The position numbers were made by a program, and so were the translations under genes. Below, in pieces: positions 1-8,435 of a stretch of DNA of 51,667 nt (its first letter is position 1; the number at the start of each line of letters is the position of its first letter). This DNA comes from Alistipes sp. GTDB lineage: Bacteria; Bacteroidota; Bacteroidia; Bacteroidales; Rikenellaceae. Location of the stretch: positions 1 to 51,667 of the forward strand of contig JAIDUK010000019.1 in NCBI GenBank assembly GCA_029060215.1. The letters are read 5' to 3'. Under the pieces are notes generated by a model, which did not search any database, was not told where the DNA came from, and saw nothing but the letters and a program-made list of their open reading frames with translations.

Positions 1-426
1 GTGCCGGGCGTGGCCGACCCGGGGGCGCTGGTGGTCGAAGCGTGCCACCGCCGCGGAATCCGGGTGGTGCCGCTGGCGGGACCCTCGTCGATCATCCTTG
101 CGATGATGGCCTCGGGGCTCAATGGCCAATCGTTCGCCTTCAACGGCTATCTGCCTGTCAAACCGCCCGAACGGGCGCAGGCGATCCGCCGGCTGGAGAA
201 GAGGGCCCATGCCGAGGGGCAGTCGCAGATGTTCATCGAAGCGCCCTACCGCAATGCGAAACTGATGGACCAGCTGCTGCAAGTACTCGCCCCGGCGACG
301 CGGCTGACTTTGGCGCTGGACATCACGGCCCCGGACGAATTCATAGCCACGCACACGGTGGGCGAATGGCGCCGCGAACGGCTGCCCGAGATGCAGAAAC
401 GCCCGGCGATCTTCATCATAGGCTGA
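1..426 (+). CDS. rsmI: RsmI-family SAM-dependent methyltransferase, C-terminal part (5' end outside window)
   Basis: This is the C-terminal 141 residues of a tetrapyrrole-methylase-fold methyltransferase. The frame is open from base 1, so the GTG at 1 is only the first visible codon, not a start. E. coli RsmI 2'-O-methylates C1402 of 16S rRNA, using SAM in the cytoplasm. Seen here: GVADPGA (residues 3-9), which normally follows DAG in the family; GPSS (27-30); FNGYLP (47-52); and FIEAPYRN (78-85), all typical of RsmI-like proteins. Bacteroidetes carry a slightly shorter branch of the family, so the family is clear but the exact rRNA target is inferred. The stop is at 424-426; grpE follows after about 64 bases. 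Confidence 0.82.
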   Translation: MPGVADPGALVVEACHRRGIRVVPLAGPSSIILAMMASGLNGQSFAFNGYLPVKPPERAQAIRRLEKRAHAEGQSQMFIEAPYRNAKLMDQLLQVLAPATRLTLALDITAPDEFIATHTVGEWRRERLPEMQKRPAIFIIG

Positions 427-490
427 CGCGCCGGGGGCTGGTATGCAATTTGTGCGAATATAAGGCGGAAATACCGAAAAAACAGATACC

Positions 491-1090
491 ATGAAAGACA
501 AAAAGGCTTATAACGAAGCAGTTGAGGGCGACGACAATTTCGCTGCGGGCGACGCTGCGCCTACGCCCGAAGCGGACGCGTGTGCCAATGTGGCAGACGC
601 CGCCGGGGCGGAGACTGACAACCTGTCAGCCCAAACCGCGCCGCAGGAAGAACCCGATGCACAAGCCCAAGCGGCGGAGTGGAAAGACAAGTATGTACGC
701 TTGCAAGCCGAATTCGACAACTACCGCAAACGCACGCTGCGCGAAAAGATGGAACTGGTGCAGACCGGCGGGCGCGACGTGCTGCTGGCGATGCTGCCGG
801 TGCGCGACGACGTGCAGCGCGCTGTGGCGGCGATGGAGAAGAGCGACGACTTGGAAGCCCTGCGTGCGGGGGTGACGCTGATCTCGCAGAAATTCACCGA
901 AGCCCTGCGCCAGAAAGGGGTGACCGAGATGGAGGTGCTCGACAAGGAATTCGACGCCGAAGAAGCGGAAGCCGTGGCGCGCTTCGCGGCGGGCGAGGAG
1001 AAGAAAGGCCGCGTGATCGACGTGGTGCAGACGGGCTACATGCTGGGCGACAAGGTGCTGCGGTTTGCGAAAGTGGTTGTAGGAGAATAG
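491..1090 (+). CDS. grpE: Nucleotide exchange factor GrpE
   Basis: A 199-residue DnaK co-chaperone that releases ADP from DnaK in the cytoplasm. Residues 1-60 are acidic and low in complexity. A helical region follows with FDNYRKR (75-81) and PVRDDVQRA (103-111). The C-terminal beta domain ends with [16 protein letters not shown], the GrpE signature. Length is normal for Bacteroidetes, where the disordered N-terminus is long. dnaJ begins 4 bases after the stop, so the two are almost certainly co-transcribed and translated together. dnaK is not in the window, as is common in this phylum where dnaK lies elsewhere. I see no clear heat-shock operator upstream. The ATG at 491 is the only sensible start. 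Confidence 0.96.
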   Translation: MKDKKAYNEAVEGDDNFAAGDAAPTPEADACANVADAAGAETDNLSAQTAPQEEPDAQAQAAEWKDKYVRLQAEFDNYRKRTLREKMELVQTGGRDVLLAMLPVRDDVQRAVAAMEKSDDLEALRAGVTLISQKFTEALRQKGVTEMEVLDKEFDAEEAEAVARFAAGEEKKGRVIDVVQTGYMLGDKVLRFAKVVVGE

Positions 1091-1094
1091 GATC

Positions 1095-2249
1095 ATGGCT
1101 GAGAAAAGAGACTACTACGAGGTGCTGGGCGTCGAGAAGAACGCCAACGCCGACGAAATAAAGAAGGCCTACCGCAAAGCGGCCATCAAATACCACCCCG
1201 ACAAGAATCCGGGCGACAAACAGGCCGAAGAGAAGTTCAAGGAAGCGGCCGAAGCCTACGATGTGCTGTCGAACCCCGACAAACGTGCGCGCTACGACCA
1301 GTTCGGCCATGCGGGCATGAACGGCGCGGCGGGCGGTGGAGGATTCGGCGGCGGGTTCGGCGGATTCTCGATGGAAGACATCTTCTCGCAGTTCGGCGAC
1401 ATCTTCGGCGGCCATTTCGGCGGCGGATTCGGCTCGTCGGGCGGCGGCCGCCGGGTGAACCGGGGCTCGGACATCCGGGTGAAGGTGAAACTGACGCTGG
1501 CCGAGATAGCCACGGGAGTGACCAAGAAACTGAAGATCAACAAGACCGTGGCCTGCGGCAAATGCGGCGGCTCGGGAGCCAAGGATGCCGACTCGTATGC
1601 GACGTGCTCGACCTGCAACGGCTCGGGCTATGTGGTGCGGGTGGAAAACTCCTTCTTCGGGCGGGTGCAGACCCAAGGGGTGTGCCCCACGTGCGGCGGC
1701 ACGGGCAAGGTGATCACCTCGCCCTGCGACCAATGCAAGGGCGAAGGGACGCTCCGCGGGCAGGAAGTGGTCGAAATAGCCATCCCGGCCGGAGTGGGCG
1801 AGGGGATGGCGCTGACGGTGACGGGCAAAGGCAACGCGGCGCGCCACGGCGGCATCAACGGCGACCTGCTGGTGCTGATCGAGGAGATCCCCGACCCGGA
1901 ACTTGTCCGCGACGGCAACGACCTGATCCACAACCTGAACATCACGGTGCCGATGGCTCTGCTGGGCGGCACGGTGGAAGTACCCACGGTAGACGGCCGA
2001 GCGAAGATCAAGATAGCGCCGGGCACCCACGCAGGCAAGGTCCTGCGGCTGGGCGGCAAGGGCATTCCGGATGTCAACGGCTACGGCCGCGGCGACGAAC
2101 TGGTGGTGGTGGACATCACCGTGCCGTCGAAACTCAATGCCGAAGAAAAACGGCTGGTGGAACAACTCGCCGCGCAACCGGACTTCCAGAAAGCCGAATC
2201 GGTGAAGAATCAGAACATCTTCGAACGGATGAAGAGTTTCTTCCGTTGA
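1095..2249 (+). CDS. dnaJ: Molecular chaperone DnaJ
   Basis: A 384-residue type I Hsp40. The J domain carries YHPDKNPGD, with the HPD that stimulates DnaK ATPase at residues 34-36. A Gly/Phe-rich linker follows (about 75-125, many GGGFGG units). The zinc domain has four CxxCxGxG repeats: [24 protein letters not shown] and CDQCKGEG (about 154-218). The C-terminal substrate-binding domains then run to the end. Full length, no anomalies. It is the second gene of a grpE-dnaJ pair. It ends 91 bases before the next gene, across an AT-rich stretch with an imperfect inverted repeat of AAAAGTTAAA and TTTAACTTTT type, which may be a weak terminator. Confidence 0.98.
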   Translation: MAEKRDYYEVLGVEKNANADEIKKAYRKAAIKYHPDKNPGDKQAEEKFKEAAEAYDVLSNPDKRARYDQFGHAGMNGAAGGGGFGGGFGGFSMEDIFSQFGDIFGGHFGGGFGSSGGGRRVNRGSDIRVKVKLTLAEIATGVTKKLKINKTVACGKCGGSGAKDADSYATCSTCNGSGYVVRVENSFFGRVQTQGVCPTCGGTGKVITSPCDQCKGEGTLRGQEVVEIAIPAGVGEGMALTVTGKGNAARHGGINGDLLVLIEEIPDPELVRDGNDLIHNLNITVPMALLGGTVEVPTVDGRAKIKIAPGTHAGKVLRLGGKGIPDVNGYGRGDELVVVDITVPSKLNAEEKRLVEQLAAQPDFQKAESVKNQNIFERMKSFFR

Positions 2250-2340
2250 AGCGAAAAGTTAAAAGCGAAAGGCGAAAAGTATTTTGAAGTCGGCCTTTAA
2301 CTTTTAACCTTCCACTTTTCACCCCTTATTTTTTACCGCA

Positions 2341-2787
2341 ATGTTAGGCTTCACCCCATTCAAGAAACACGCGAACAAATTCAACTACATCCCCCGCTAC
2401 TACGACCCGGAGAAAGAGGCGCGCGAACAACGCCGTGCCGAACTGCGGGGCGAGAGGGCGGAGGATGCGGCACGCGAATACCGCCCGGGCCAGTACATCC
2501 GCACGCAGCGCGAAGCCCGGGCCGCCCGCCGCAGCCGCGAAGAAGAACGGGGCCGCACGCGCATCTGGAAGATGGCGGCGGGGGCCGTGCTGGTGCTGCT
2601 GTTCGTCTACCTGCTCTACCCGCGGCTGGCCGACGCGCTGCTGCGAAGCCGCACGGCGCCTGTACCGGCGCAGACCGCGCCGCAACCCCGCACCGAACCG
2701 CGCGACGGACTGGACCAGTCGCAGGTGGGCGATGCGGAGTGGGAGACGCAGCCCATAGTCATTGTACCCAACGATTACGAAGAATAG
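2341..2787 (+). CDS. Conserved small single-pass membrane protein of unknown function, upstream of mutL
   Basis: A 148-residue protein I do not recognise functionally. The N-terminus contains FNYIPRYYDPEKEAREQ (14-30). A long Arg/Glu-rich, probably helical, strongly basic segment follows (25-76). A hydrophobic segment (about 77-94, AAGAVLVLLFVYLLYP) is predicted to span the membrane. The tail (about 100-148) is Pro-rich then acidic, ending PIVIVPNDYEE. The positive-inside rule puts the basic N-terminal half in the cytoplasm and the acidic tail in the periplasm. A protein of this type next to mutL is familiar in Bacteroidales. The stop (2785-2787) is one base before the mutL ATG, suggesting translational coupling. 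Function unknown. Confidence 0.8.
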   Translation: MLGFTPFKKHANKFNYIPRYYDPEKEAREQRRAELRGERAEDAAREYRPGQYIRTQREARAARRSREEERGRTRIWKMAAGAVLVLLFVYLLYPRLADALLRSRTAPVPAQTAPQPRTEPRDGLDQSQVGDAEWETQPIVIVPNDYEE

Positions 2788-2788
2788 G

Positions 2789-4744
2789 ATGGCCGACCGG
2801 ATCCGACTTTTACCTGAAGTAGTAGCCAACCAGATTGCCGCGGGCGAGGTGGTGAACCGTCCTGCGTCGGTGGTGAAGGAGATGATGGAGAACGCCATCG
2901 ATGCCGGGGCGAAGCGCGTGCAGGTGAACTTCCGCGACGGCGGCAAGGACCTGATCCAGATCGTCGACGACGGCTGCGGCATGTCGCCCATCGATGCGCG
3001 GCTGGCTTTCGACCGCCATGCCACGAGCAAGATCGCGGCGGTGGAAGACATCTATGCCCTGTCGACCTTCGGATTCCGGGGCGAAGCGCTGGCGTCGATC
3101 GCGGCGGTGGCGCAGGTGGAACTGCGGACGCGGCAAGCGGGCGACGAAGTGGGGACCTGCACCGAAATCAACGGCGGACAATTTGCGGGACAGAACCCGG
3201 TGATGTGCCCTGTGGGGTCGCAATTCTATGTGCGCAATCTGTTCTACAACGTGCCGGCCCGCCGCCGCTTCTTGGACAAGAGCACGACCTCGGCGGCCCA
3301 GATCCGCACGGAATTCCAACGGGTGGCGCTCTGCAACCCGCAAATCGCTTTCGAACTCTACTCGAACGACACGCCGGTCTACACGCTGGCCGCCTCGCCG
3401 CTTGCGGGGCGCATCGTGGATGTGGTGGGGCGGCATGTGAAACAGAATCTGCTGGAAGTCGAAGCCGACACCTCGATAGCGCGGGTGGAGGGCTTCATCG
3501 GCCGTCCGGCGGCGGCCAAACGCCGCAACACGGAACAATACCTTTTTGTGAACGGCCGCTTTTTCAAGAGCGCCTACCTGACGGGAGCCATCCTCAAGGC
3601 CTACGAAAAACTTATACCGGAGAACTGTACCCCCTCGTATTTTCTCTATCTGACGATCGACCCCTCGCGCATCGACGTGAACGTCCATCCGCAGAAGACC
3701 GAAGTGAAGTTCGCCGACGAAGAAGCGGTGTGGCAGATAGTCAATGCGGCCGTGCGCGAGACGCTGGCCAAGACGGGCGCCGTGCCGCTGATGGACTTCG
3801 ACGGCGAGGGCGGGGTGGAGATTCCGGTGCTGGAACGCGGGGCGGTCTACAGCGAACCGCGCGCCATGTCGGACGAGAGCTATAACCCGTTCCGCGAATC
3901 GTACGTCGACCCGTCGGCGCCCGAACCCGATGTCGACTTCACGGGTTTCGACGTGCCCTACCGCGATGCCGCACCGAGGGTGTCGGATTCGGGGGCTGCG
4001 ACCTACGAGAGCGGACCGATCCGCGCGACGGGCCGCTTCGACGGCGGATTCACCCTGCCCGACGACGGCGAGACGTTCGAAGAATATGTTTCGGGCGGGC
4101 TGCACCGCGCGCAGAGCGAACTCGAATTCATCCCCTCGGAAGCGGAAGCCGAACAACAATATCTGGAAATCGAATCGCGCCCCTCGTTCACCGACCCGCT
4201 GCCGCTGGCGGGCGGCTATGTGGCGGCCCTGCTGGGCGAGAGGTTGGTGGCGATCGACGTACGCCGTGCGCGCGAACGCATCCTCTACGAAAACTACCTG
4301 CGGATGCTCACCGACGGGAAGTCGGCGAGCCAGCGCCTGCTGTTTCCCGAACGGCTGGAACTCTCGGGCGACGAATATGCGCTGCTGGAAGAGAATGCGG
4401 TGGATGCGGCGGCGCTGGGCTTCGACCTCGAATATGCGGGCGAGGGGACGGTGGAAGTGAAGGGCGTGCCGGCCGATCTGCCGGCCGAGGGGACCGACCG
4501 CATGCTCTACGACCTGCTGCAAGTCTTCTCGCTGCCTGTGGCGGCGGCCGACGTGCGGCGCGAGAAGATCGCGGCGGCGATGGCGCGCGGCGCGGCGCGC
4601 GGCGGAGTGCGCACCCTCACGCGCGAAGAAGCCGCGGCCCTGCTGGAACAACTCTCGGCGGCCGGCAATTTCAGCTATTCGCCCTCGGGCAAAGCCATAT
4701 TTGCCGAAATCCCGCCGGAAGATATACGCACCCGGCTGGGATAA
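2789..4744 (+). CDS. mutL: DNA mismatch repair protein MutL
   Basis: A 651-residue GHKL-ATPase that links MutS mismatch recognition to downstream strand removal. I chose ATG 2789; an upstream in-frame TTG at 2762 would overlap the preceding gene and add nine non-conserved residues. Seen: IAAGEVVNRP near the N-terminus, NAIDAGA (ATP motif I), DDGCGM (about 60-65), FGFRGEALASI (about 93-103) and an NVHPQKTEVKF motif ending the ATPase domain. A poorly conserved linker (about 330-470) precedes the dimerisation domain. The place of the endonuclease motif DQHAxxE reads DVRRARER, and the usual CPHGRP-like C-terminal motif reads SPSGKAI, so this MutL probably has no intrinsic nicking activity. Confidence 0.96.
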   Translation: MADRIRLLPEVVANQIAAGEVVNRPASVVKEMMENAIDAGAKRVQVNFRDGGKDLIQIVDDGCGMSPIDARLAFDRHATSKIAAVEDIYALSTFGFRGEALASIAAVAQVELRTRQAGDEVGTCTEINGGQFAGQNPVMCPVGSQFYVRNLFYNVPARRRFLDKSTTSAAQIRTEFQRVALCNPQIAFELYSNDTPVYTLAASPLAGRIVDVVGRHVKQNLLEVEADTSIARVEGFIGRPAAAKRRNTEQYLFVNGRFFKSAYLTGAILKAYEKLIPENCTPSYFLYLTIDPSRIDVNVHPQKTEVKFADEEAVWQIVNAAVRETLAKTGAVPLMDFDGEGGVEIPVLERGAVYSEPRAMSDESYNPFRESYVDPSAPEPDVDFTGFDVPYRDAAPRVSDSGAATYESGPIRATGRFDGGFTLPDDGETFEEYVSGGLHRAQSELEFIPSEAEAEQQYLEIESRPSFTDPLPLAGGYVAALLGERLVAIDVRRARERILYENYLRMLTDGKSASQRLLFPERLELSGDEYALLEENAVDAAALGFDLEYAGEGTVEVKGVPADLPAEGTDRMLYDLLQVFSLPVAAADVRREKIAAAMARGAARGGVRTLTREEAAALLEQLSAAGNFSYSPSGKAIFAEIPPEDIRTRLG

Positions 4745-4759
4745 TCCGCCGGAAAAGAG

Positions 4760-4767
4760 TACCTTTG
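4760..4767 (+). promoter_or_regulatory. Putative -7 promoter element for the rhomboid gene
   Basis: TACCTTTG fits the Bacteroidetes -7 consensus TAnnTTTG and sits 20 bases before the rhomboid ATG at 4787. No good TTTG is found 19-20 bases upstream, where the mutL 3' end lies. Moderate support only. Confidence 0.5.
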
Positions 4768-4786
4768 TGCAATCAACGCTTCGAGC

Positions 4787-5386
4787 ATGAACCGATACTT
4801 TCAGACGCCGCCGGTCGTCAAGAACCTGCTGATAATCAACGCTCTGGTTTTTATGGCTATGACCCTGCTGCCCGCGGGGGCGTGGATCGAGCGCTATTGT
4901 GCGCTGTGGGTGGGGCTGCCGATGTTCCGCACCTACCAGTTCGTGACCTACATGTTCCTGCACGGCAATCTGGAACATCTGTTTTTCAACATGCTGGCTC
5001 TGTGGATGTTCGGCCGCACGCTCGAATACGAATTCGGCCCCAAGCGCTTCCTGATCTACTACATGGTCTGCGGCGTGGGGGCGGCGCTGATTCAGGCTTC
5101 GATCGCGTGGGCCATGCACGAACCGATGGTGCTGGTGGGCGCCTCGGGCGCCGTGATGGGGCTGCTGCTGGCCTTCGGCGTTCTGCATCCCGATGCGGTC
5201 ATCCTGCTGATATTCCCGCCCATCCCGATGAAAGCCAAGTGGTTCGTCGTCATCTACGGAGCGATCGAACTGCTGCTCGGCTGGCGCGGCGGGAGCAACG
5301 TAGCCCATTTCGCCCATGTGGGCGGCATGCTGTGGGGACTGCTGCTGCTCTGGTGGTGGCGCCGGCGCGGCATAATCCGTTTCTGA
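4787..5386 (+). CDS. Rhomboid-family intramembrane serine protease
   Basis: A 199-residue polytopic membrane protein with about six hydrophobic segments. Rhomboids cleave transmembrane helices within the bilayer using a Ser-His dyad. The catalytic Ser is in GASGAVMG (Ser120). The His is in HFAHVGG (His177). The oxyanion-helping HxxxN of TM2 is HLFFN (64-68). Substrates in Bacteroidetes are largely unknown. The EEP-family gene starts one base after this stop, so the two probably form an operon. Length and motif spacing match a compact six-TM bacterial rhomboid; no defects seen. Confidence 0.93.
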   Translation: MNRYFQTPPVVKNLLIINALVFMAMTLLPAGAWIERYCALWVGLPMFRTYQFVTYMFLHGNLEHLFFNMLALWMFGRTLEYEFGPKRFLIYYMVCGVGAALIQASIAWAMHEPMVLVGASGAVMGLLLAFGVLHPDAVILLIFPPIPMKAKWFVVIYGAIELLLGWRGGSNVAHFAHVGGMLWGLLLLWWWRRRGIIRF

Positions 5387-5387
5387 G

Positions 5388-6527
5388 ATGGCCGAAGAGA
5401 AGTACGTAGAATACAAGGGCGGCTCGCTGCGCCGGGGCCGGAGCCCGCTGATGTGGTTTCTCGACACGCTGCTGGCCCTGCTGACGCTGGCGCTCGTAGT
5501 GGCTATGCCGATGATCTATCTGGTGCCCTACGTCGGCCCGGCGCGCATGTGGCTCTTTCCGGTGGCGGCGCTGGCCGCTCCGGCGCTCTATGTACTGACG
5601 GCGGTGCTGGCGTGCTATTGGATTCTGCGCTGGCGGCTCGGACGCGCGGGCCTGCTGCTGTTGCTGCTGGCCGTGGGGCTTTTCAAAGTGCCGCTGTTCT
5701 GGAGACCGCAGTTCGGACGGGTCTACGGAACCGAAAAATACGGCCGCAGCACGGTCAAGGTGCTGAGCTACAATGTCCGCTATTTCTACGATACGGAGGG
5801 AGGCAGCTGTGCCGGACGGGTGGCGGAACTTATCGACAGCCTCGAACCGGACATCGTCTGCCTGCAAGAATTCAACCCCCGGCTGGCGGGTCTGAGCGAG
5901 CGTTTCGGCCAGCTGGAAAAGAAATACCATGCGGCACGCTTCGGGCTGGGGGCGGATGCCGAACCCTCGCAGGCGATTCTGAGCCGCCACCGCATCCTGC
6001 GCTCGGGGGTGCTGCTCTCGCCCGAATCGTCGGTATGGGCCGACGTACAAGTGGGCGACGACACGCTGCGCGTATTCAACAACCACCTGCGCACCACCTC
6101 GATCAAGGCGGCGGACAACGACTACATCACGGGCCACGGATTCATAGGCGACACGGCGCGCGAGACGAAGCTGCGCAGCATGGCCGGGCGGCTGCGCCGC
6201 AACAGCATCCTGCGGGCCGAGCAGGTCGACTCGATTGCCGGGGCGATGGACGGGATGGCGCGCGAGCGGCGCCTTGTGTGCGGCGACTTCAACGACACAC
6301 CGATGTCGTATGTTTACCGCAAGATGGCCCGGGGGCTGGACGACGCCTTTGCCCAATGCGGCGAGGGCTACTCCTACACCTACCGCGGATTTTTCGACAT
6401 GCTGCGCATCGACTATGTTCTGACCGCACCCGATCTGGAAGTGCTCTCCTACGAAGAACTCCGCACCGGCTGCTCGGACCACTATCCGCTATTCGTGCGG
6501 CTTAAGGTAAAGGCTATGAAGAACTAA
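5388..6527 (+). CDS. Membrane-anchored endonuclease/exonuclease/phosphatase (EEP) family protein
   Basis: A 379-residue protein. The N-terminal third has three hydrophobic segments (about 20-42, 48-68 and 80-103) anchoring it in the inner membrane. The EEP domain follows: KVLSYNVRYF (about 124-133), VCLQEFNP with the metal-binding Glu (about 158-165), GDFNDTP (about 298-304) and the catalytic SDHYP (about 362-366). Fold members hydrolyse phosphodiester or phosphomonoester bonds in DNA, RNA, sphingolipids or inositol phosphates, and sequence alone does not fix the substrate. The catalytic set is complete. It lies directly behind the rhomboid gene, and the domain probably faces the periplasm or cytoplasm depending on topology, which I cannot settle. 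Confidence 0.88.
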   Translation: MAEEKYVEYKGGSLRRGRSPLMWFLDTLLALLTLALVVAMPMIYLVPYVGPARMWLFPVAALAAPALYVLTAVLACYWILRWRLGRAGLLLLLLAVGLFKVPLFWRPQFGRVYGTEKYGRSTVKVLSYNVRYFYDTEGGSCAGRVAELIDSLEPDIVCLQEFNPRLAGLSERFGQLEKKYHAARFGLGADAEPSQAILSRHRILRSGVLLSPESSVWADVQVGDDTLRVFNNHLRTTSIKAADNDYITGHGFIGDTARETKLRSMAGRLRRNSILRAEQVDSIAGAMDGMARERRLVCGDFNDTPMSYVYRKMARGLDDAFAQCGEGYSYTYRGFFDMLRIDYVLTAPDLEVLSYEELRTGCSDHYPLFVRLKVKAMKN

Positions 6528-6542
6528 ACCCAATACAAAACC

Positions 6543-6992
6543 ATGATTTTCGATTCTCTGAAAAACCGCGCGCTCTACGAGAACGTGCATCCGCGCATGA
6601 AGCGCGCTTTCGAAGTGCTGGCCGACACCGACTGGACCCGGACGGAACCGGGCATCCACGAAATCGAGGGCCGCGACATCTATGTGAACGTGATGGAACG
6701 CGAACTCAAGAAGAAAGGCGACGCCAAACTGGAAGTGCACAACGAATACATCGACATCCAGCTGCTGGTGAGCGGCGAGGCGGAGACCTTCGGCTGGAGC
6801 GACCGCCGCAACCTTTGCCGTGCGCAGGGCGAGTTCAACCCGGAGAAGGACATCCAGTTCTTCGAGGACGAACCGCAGACCTACTACACGATGCGCCCGG
6901 GGCAGTTCTCGGTGCTCTTTCCCGAGGACGGCCATGCGCCGATGGTGGGCGAGGGCGTAGTCCGCAAAGTAATAGCCAAGGTGCGCCTGTAA
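6543..6992 (+). CDS. YhcH/YjgK/YiaL family protein (DUF386)
   Basis: A 149-residue cupin-like protein of the family containing E. coli YhcH, YiaL and the EbgC subunit. Family members are linked to sialic-acid, aldose and beta-galactoside metabolism, possibly as sugar isomerases or anomerases. Family hallmarks seen: an HEIEGRDIYVNV strand, EVHNEYIDIQLLVSGEE-like metal-site region (HNEYIDIQ about 66-73), and FPEDGHAP near 124-131 with further conserved His and acidic residues. It is a complete single domain. It starts 15 bases after the EEP gene and is followed by a strong terminator, so it closes this transcription unit. Confidence 0.92.
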   Translation: MIFDSLKNRALYENVHPRMKRAFEVLADTDWTRTEPGIHEIEGRDIYVNVMERELKKKGDAKLEVHNEYIDIQLLVSGEAETFGWSDRRNLCRAQGEFNPEKDIQFFEDEPQTYYTMRPGQFSVLFPEDGHAPMVGEGVVRKVIAKVRL

Positions 6993-7010
6993 GCATCCTT
7001 GCGACAAGGA

Positions 7011-7045
7011 AAATCCCCGGAACCACCAAGGTTTCGGGGATTTTT
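7011..7045 (+). terminator. Intrinsic terminator after the YhcH-family gene
   Basis: The left arm AAATCCCCGGAACC (7011-7024) pairs with GGTTTCGGGGATTT (7030-7043) with one mismatch, followed by T residues. The symmetric A/T flanks could also stop transcription coming from the opposite strand. Confidence 0.85.
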
Positions 7046-7124
7046 GTGTGCGGGGCCTTTGCCGCATTGCGGCAGAATCCGGATGCGTGCCGGACCTTTC
7101 GCGGTCCCGATGCGGTCCGCCCCT

Positions 7125-8312
7125 TTACTGCCCGATGCGCGCGGCGATCTGCTGCGCCAAAGTCCGGCAGGCGGCGTCGGCATCGGCGGAGAAACCCTGT
7201 TTCATCTCGACGGCATCGCCGACGGGCTCCCACTTCATGCGCTGGGCGAACTCGGCCATGCTGCGCACGGCGCATCCGGCCCAGCAGAACGAACCGAAGA
7301 AAGCGAAATTGCGCTGCGGGATGCCGCGGGCGGCGACCGCTTCGAGCAACCGGGCCACGGGCGGGAAGAGGGCGCCGTTGTAGGTGGGGCTGCCGACGAC
7401 GAGGGTGTCGTAGCGGAAGATGTCGCGCAAGACGAACGACGGGTCGGAGTAGGTGAGGTCGTGTACGGCGATCTTTTTGACGCCCGCCTCGGCCAAATGA
7501 CGAGCCAAGCGCTCGGCCATCTGCGCGGTGTTGCCGTACATCGAACCGTAGGCGATGACTGCGCCGGGCTCGCCCTCGTAACGGCTCATGCGGTCGTAGA
7601 GGTCGAGCACCTGCGGAATCTGCTCCTGCCACACGGGCCCGTGGGTGGAACAGACGGTGGCGAGGTCGAGCCCGCGGACCTTCTGCAAGGCCTTCTGCAC
7701 GGGAGCGCCGTATTTACCGACGATGGAAGCGTAGTAGCGGCGCATCTCGTCCCAATAGAGCGCAGGGTCGAGCTGCGAATCGGTGATGCCGCCGTTGAGG
7801 GCGCCGAACGTACCGAACGCATCGCCCGAAAAGAGGGTGCGCCGCTCGGGGCACCACGTGACCATGGTTTCGGGCCAATGGACCATAGGGGCCATGAAGA
7901 AAGCGAGCGACAGACCGCCCAGATCGAGCGTCGAACCCTCCGCGACCTCGACCGTCGGAGCCCCGACGCCGTAGAAACCCTCGACCATTTGCAGGGCCTT
8001 GGCATTGCCGACGAGCCGGATGCCGGGGTAACGCAGCCGCAGGGCCTCGATGGACGACGAATGGTCGGGCTCCATGTGGTTGATGACCAGATAGTCGATG
8101 GGCCGGTCGCCGATCTCGCGGCGGATGTTGTCGAAGAGGATGCCGCCGAAACGCTGCTCGACGGTGTCGATCAGGGCGATGCGCTCGCCGATGACCAGAT
8201 AGGCGTTGTACGAAACGCCTGCGGGCAGGGGCCACAAGGCTTCGAAGCGCGTGGTGGTGCGGTCGTTGACGCCGACGTAGCGGATGCCGGGCGCTATTTC
8301 AGAGAAAGACAT
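7125..8312 (-). CDS. A-type flavodiiron protein (FprA family)
   Basis: A 395-residue cytoplasmic enzyme. The N-terminal metallo-beta-lactamase-like domain carries a diiron site that reduces O2 to water and/or NO to N2O; the C-terminal flavodoxin domain supplies electrons through FMN. All diiron ligands are visible: HMEPDH gives His79, Glu81, Asp83 and His84; then His145, Asp164 and His224. The flavodoxin FMN loop is AYGSMYGNTAQMA (about 254-266). In anaerobes these enzymes protect against oxygen exposure. It stands alone on the minus strand, convergent with the upstream block. A possible -7 element (TAACTTCG) lies at 8355-8362. Confidence 0.96.
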   Translation of the reverse strand: MSFSEIAPGIRYVGVNDRTTTRFEALWPLPAGVSYNAYLVIGERIALIDTVEQRFGGILFDNIRREIGDRPIDYLVINHMEPDHSSSIEALRLRYPGIRLVGNAKALQMVEGFYGVGAPTVEVAEGSTLDLGGLSLAFFMAPMVHWPETMVTWCPERRTLFSGDAFGTFGALNGGITDSQLDPALYWDEMRRYYASIVGKYGAPVQKALQKVRGLDLATVCSTHGPVWQEQIPQVLDLYDRMSRYEGEPGAVIAYGSMYGNTAQMAERLARHLAEAGVKKIAVHDLTYSDPSFVLRDIFRYDTLVVGSPTYNGALFPPVARLLEAVAARGIPQRNFAFFGSFCWAGCAVRSMAEFAQRMKWEPVGDAVEMKQGFSADADAACRTLAQQIAARIGQ

Positions 8313-8381
8313 AGGTAATGGTGTTTTGGTGTCGTATCCGACGATTCGGACCGACGAAGTTACGAAAATATGGACAAAAAC

Positions 8382-8413
8382 AAAAAGAGAGCCACCCGCG
8401 AAGGGAAGCTCTC
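8382..8413 (-). terminator. Intrinsic terminator of the susC1 operon
   Basis: On the minus strand GAGAGCTTCCC (8413-8403) pairs with GGGTGGCTCTC (8397-8387), then runs into TTTTTG. It lies about 25 bases beyond the last gene of the operon. Confidence 0.82.
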
Positions 8414-8435
8414 CTGAAAACGAATAGCCGTCCGG

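Noticed and set aside
2250..2340. Tandem-like GAAAAGTTAAAAG words
   Set aside because: Low-complexity AT-rich spacer, perhaps a weak terminator; too degenerate to call a repeat element.
8313..8435. Short gene in the gap between the flavodiiron and lipoprotein genes
   Set aside because: The gap is filled by the operon terminator and a likely promoter; no conserved frame.
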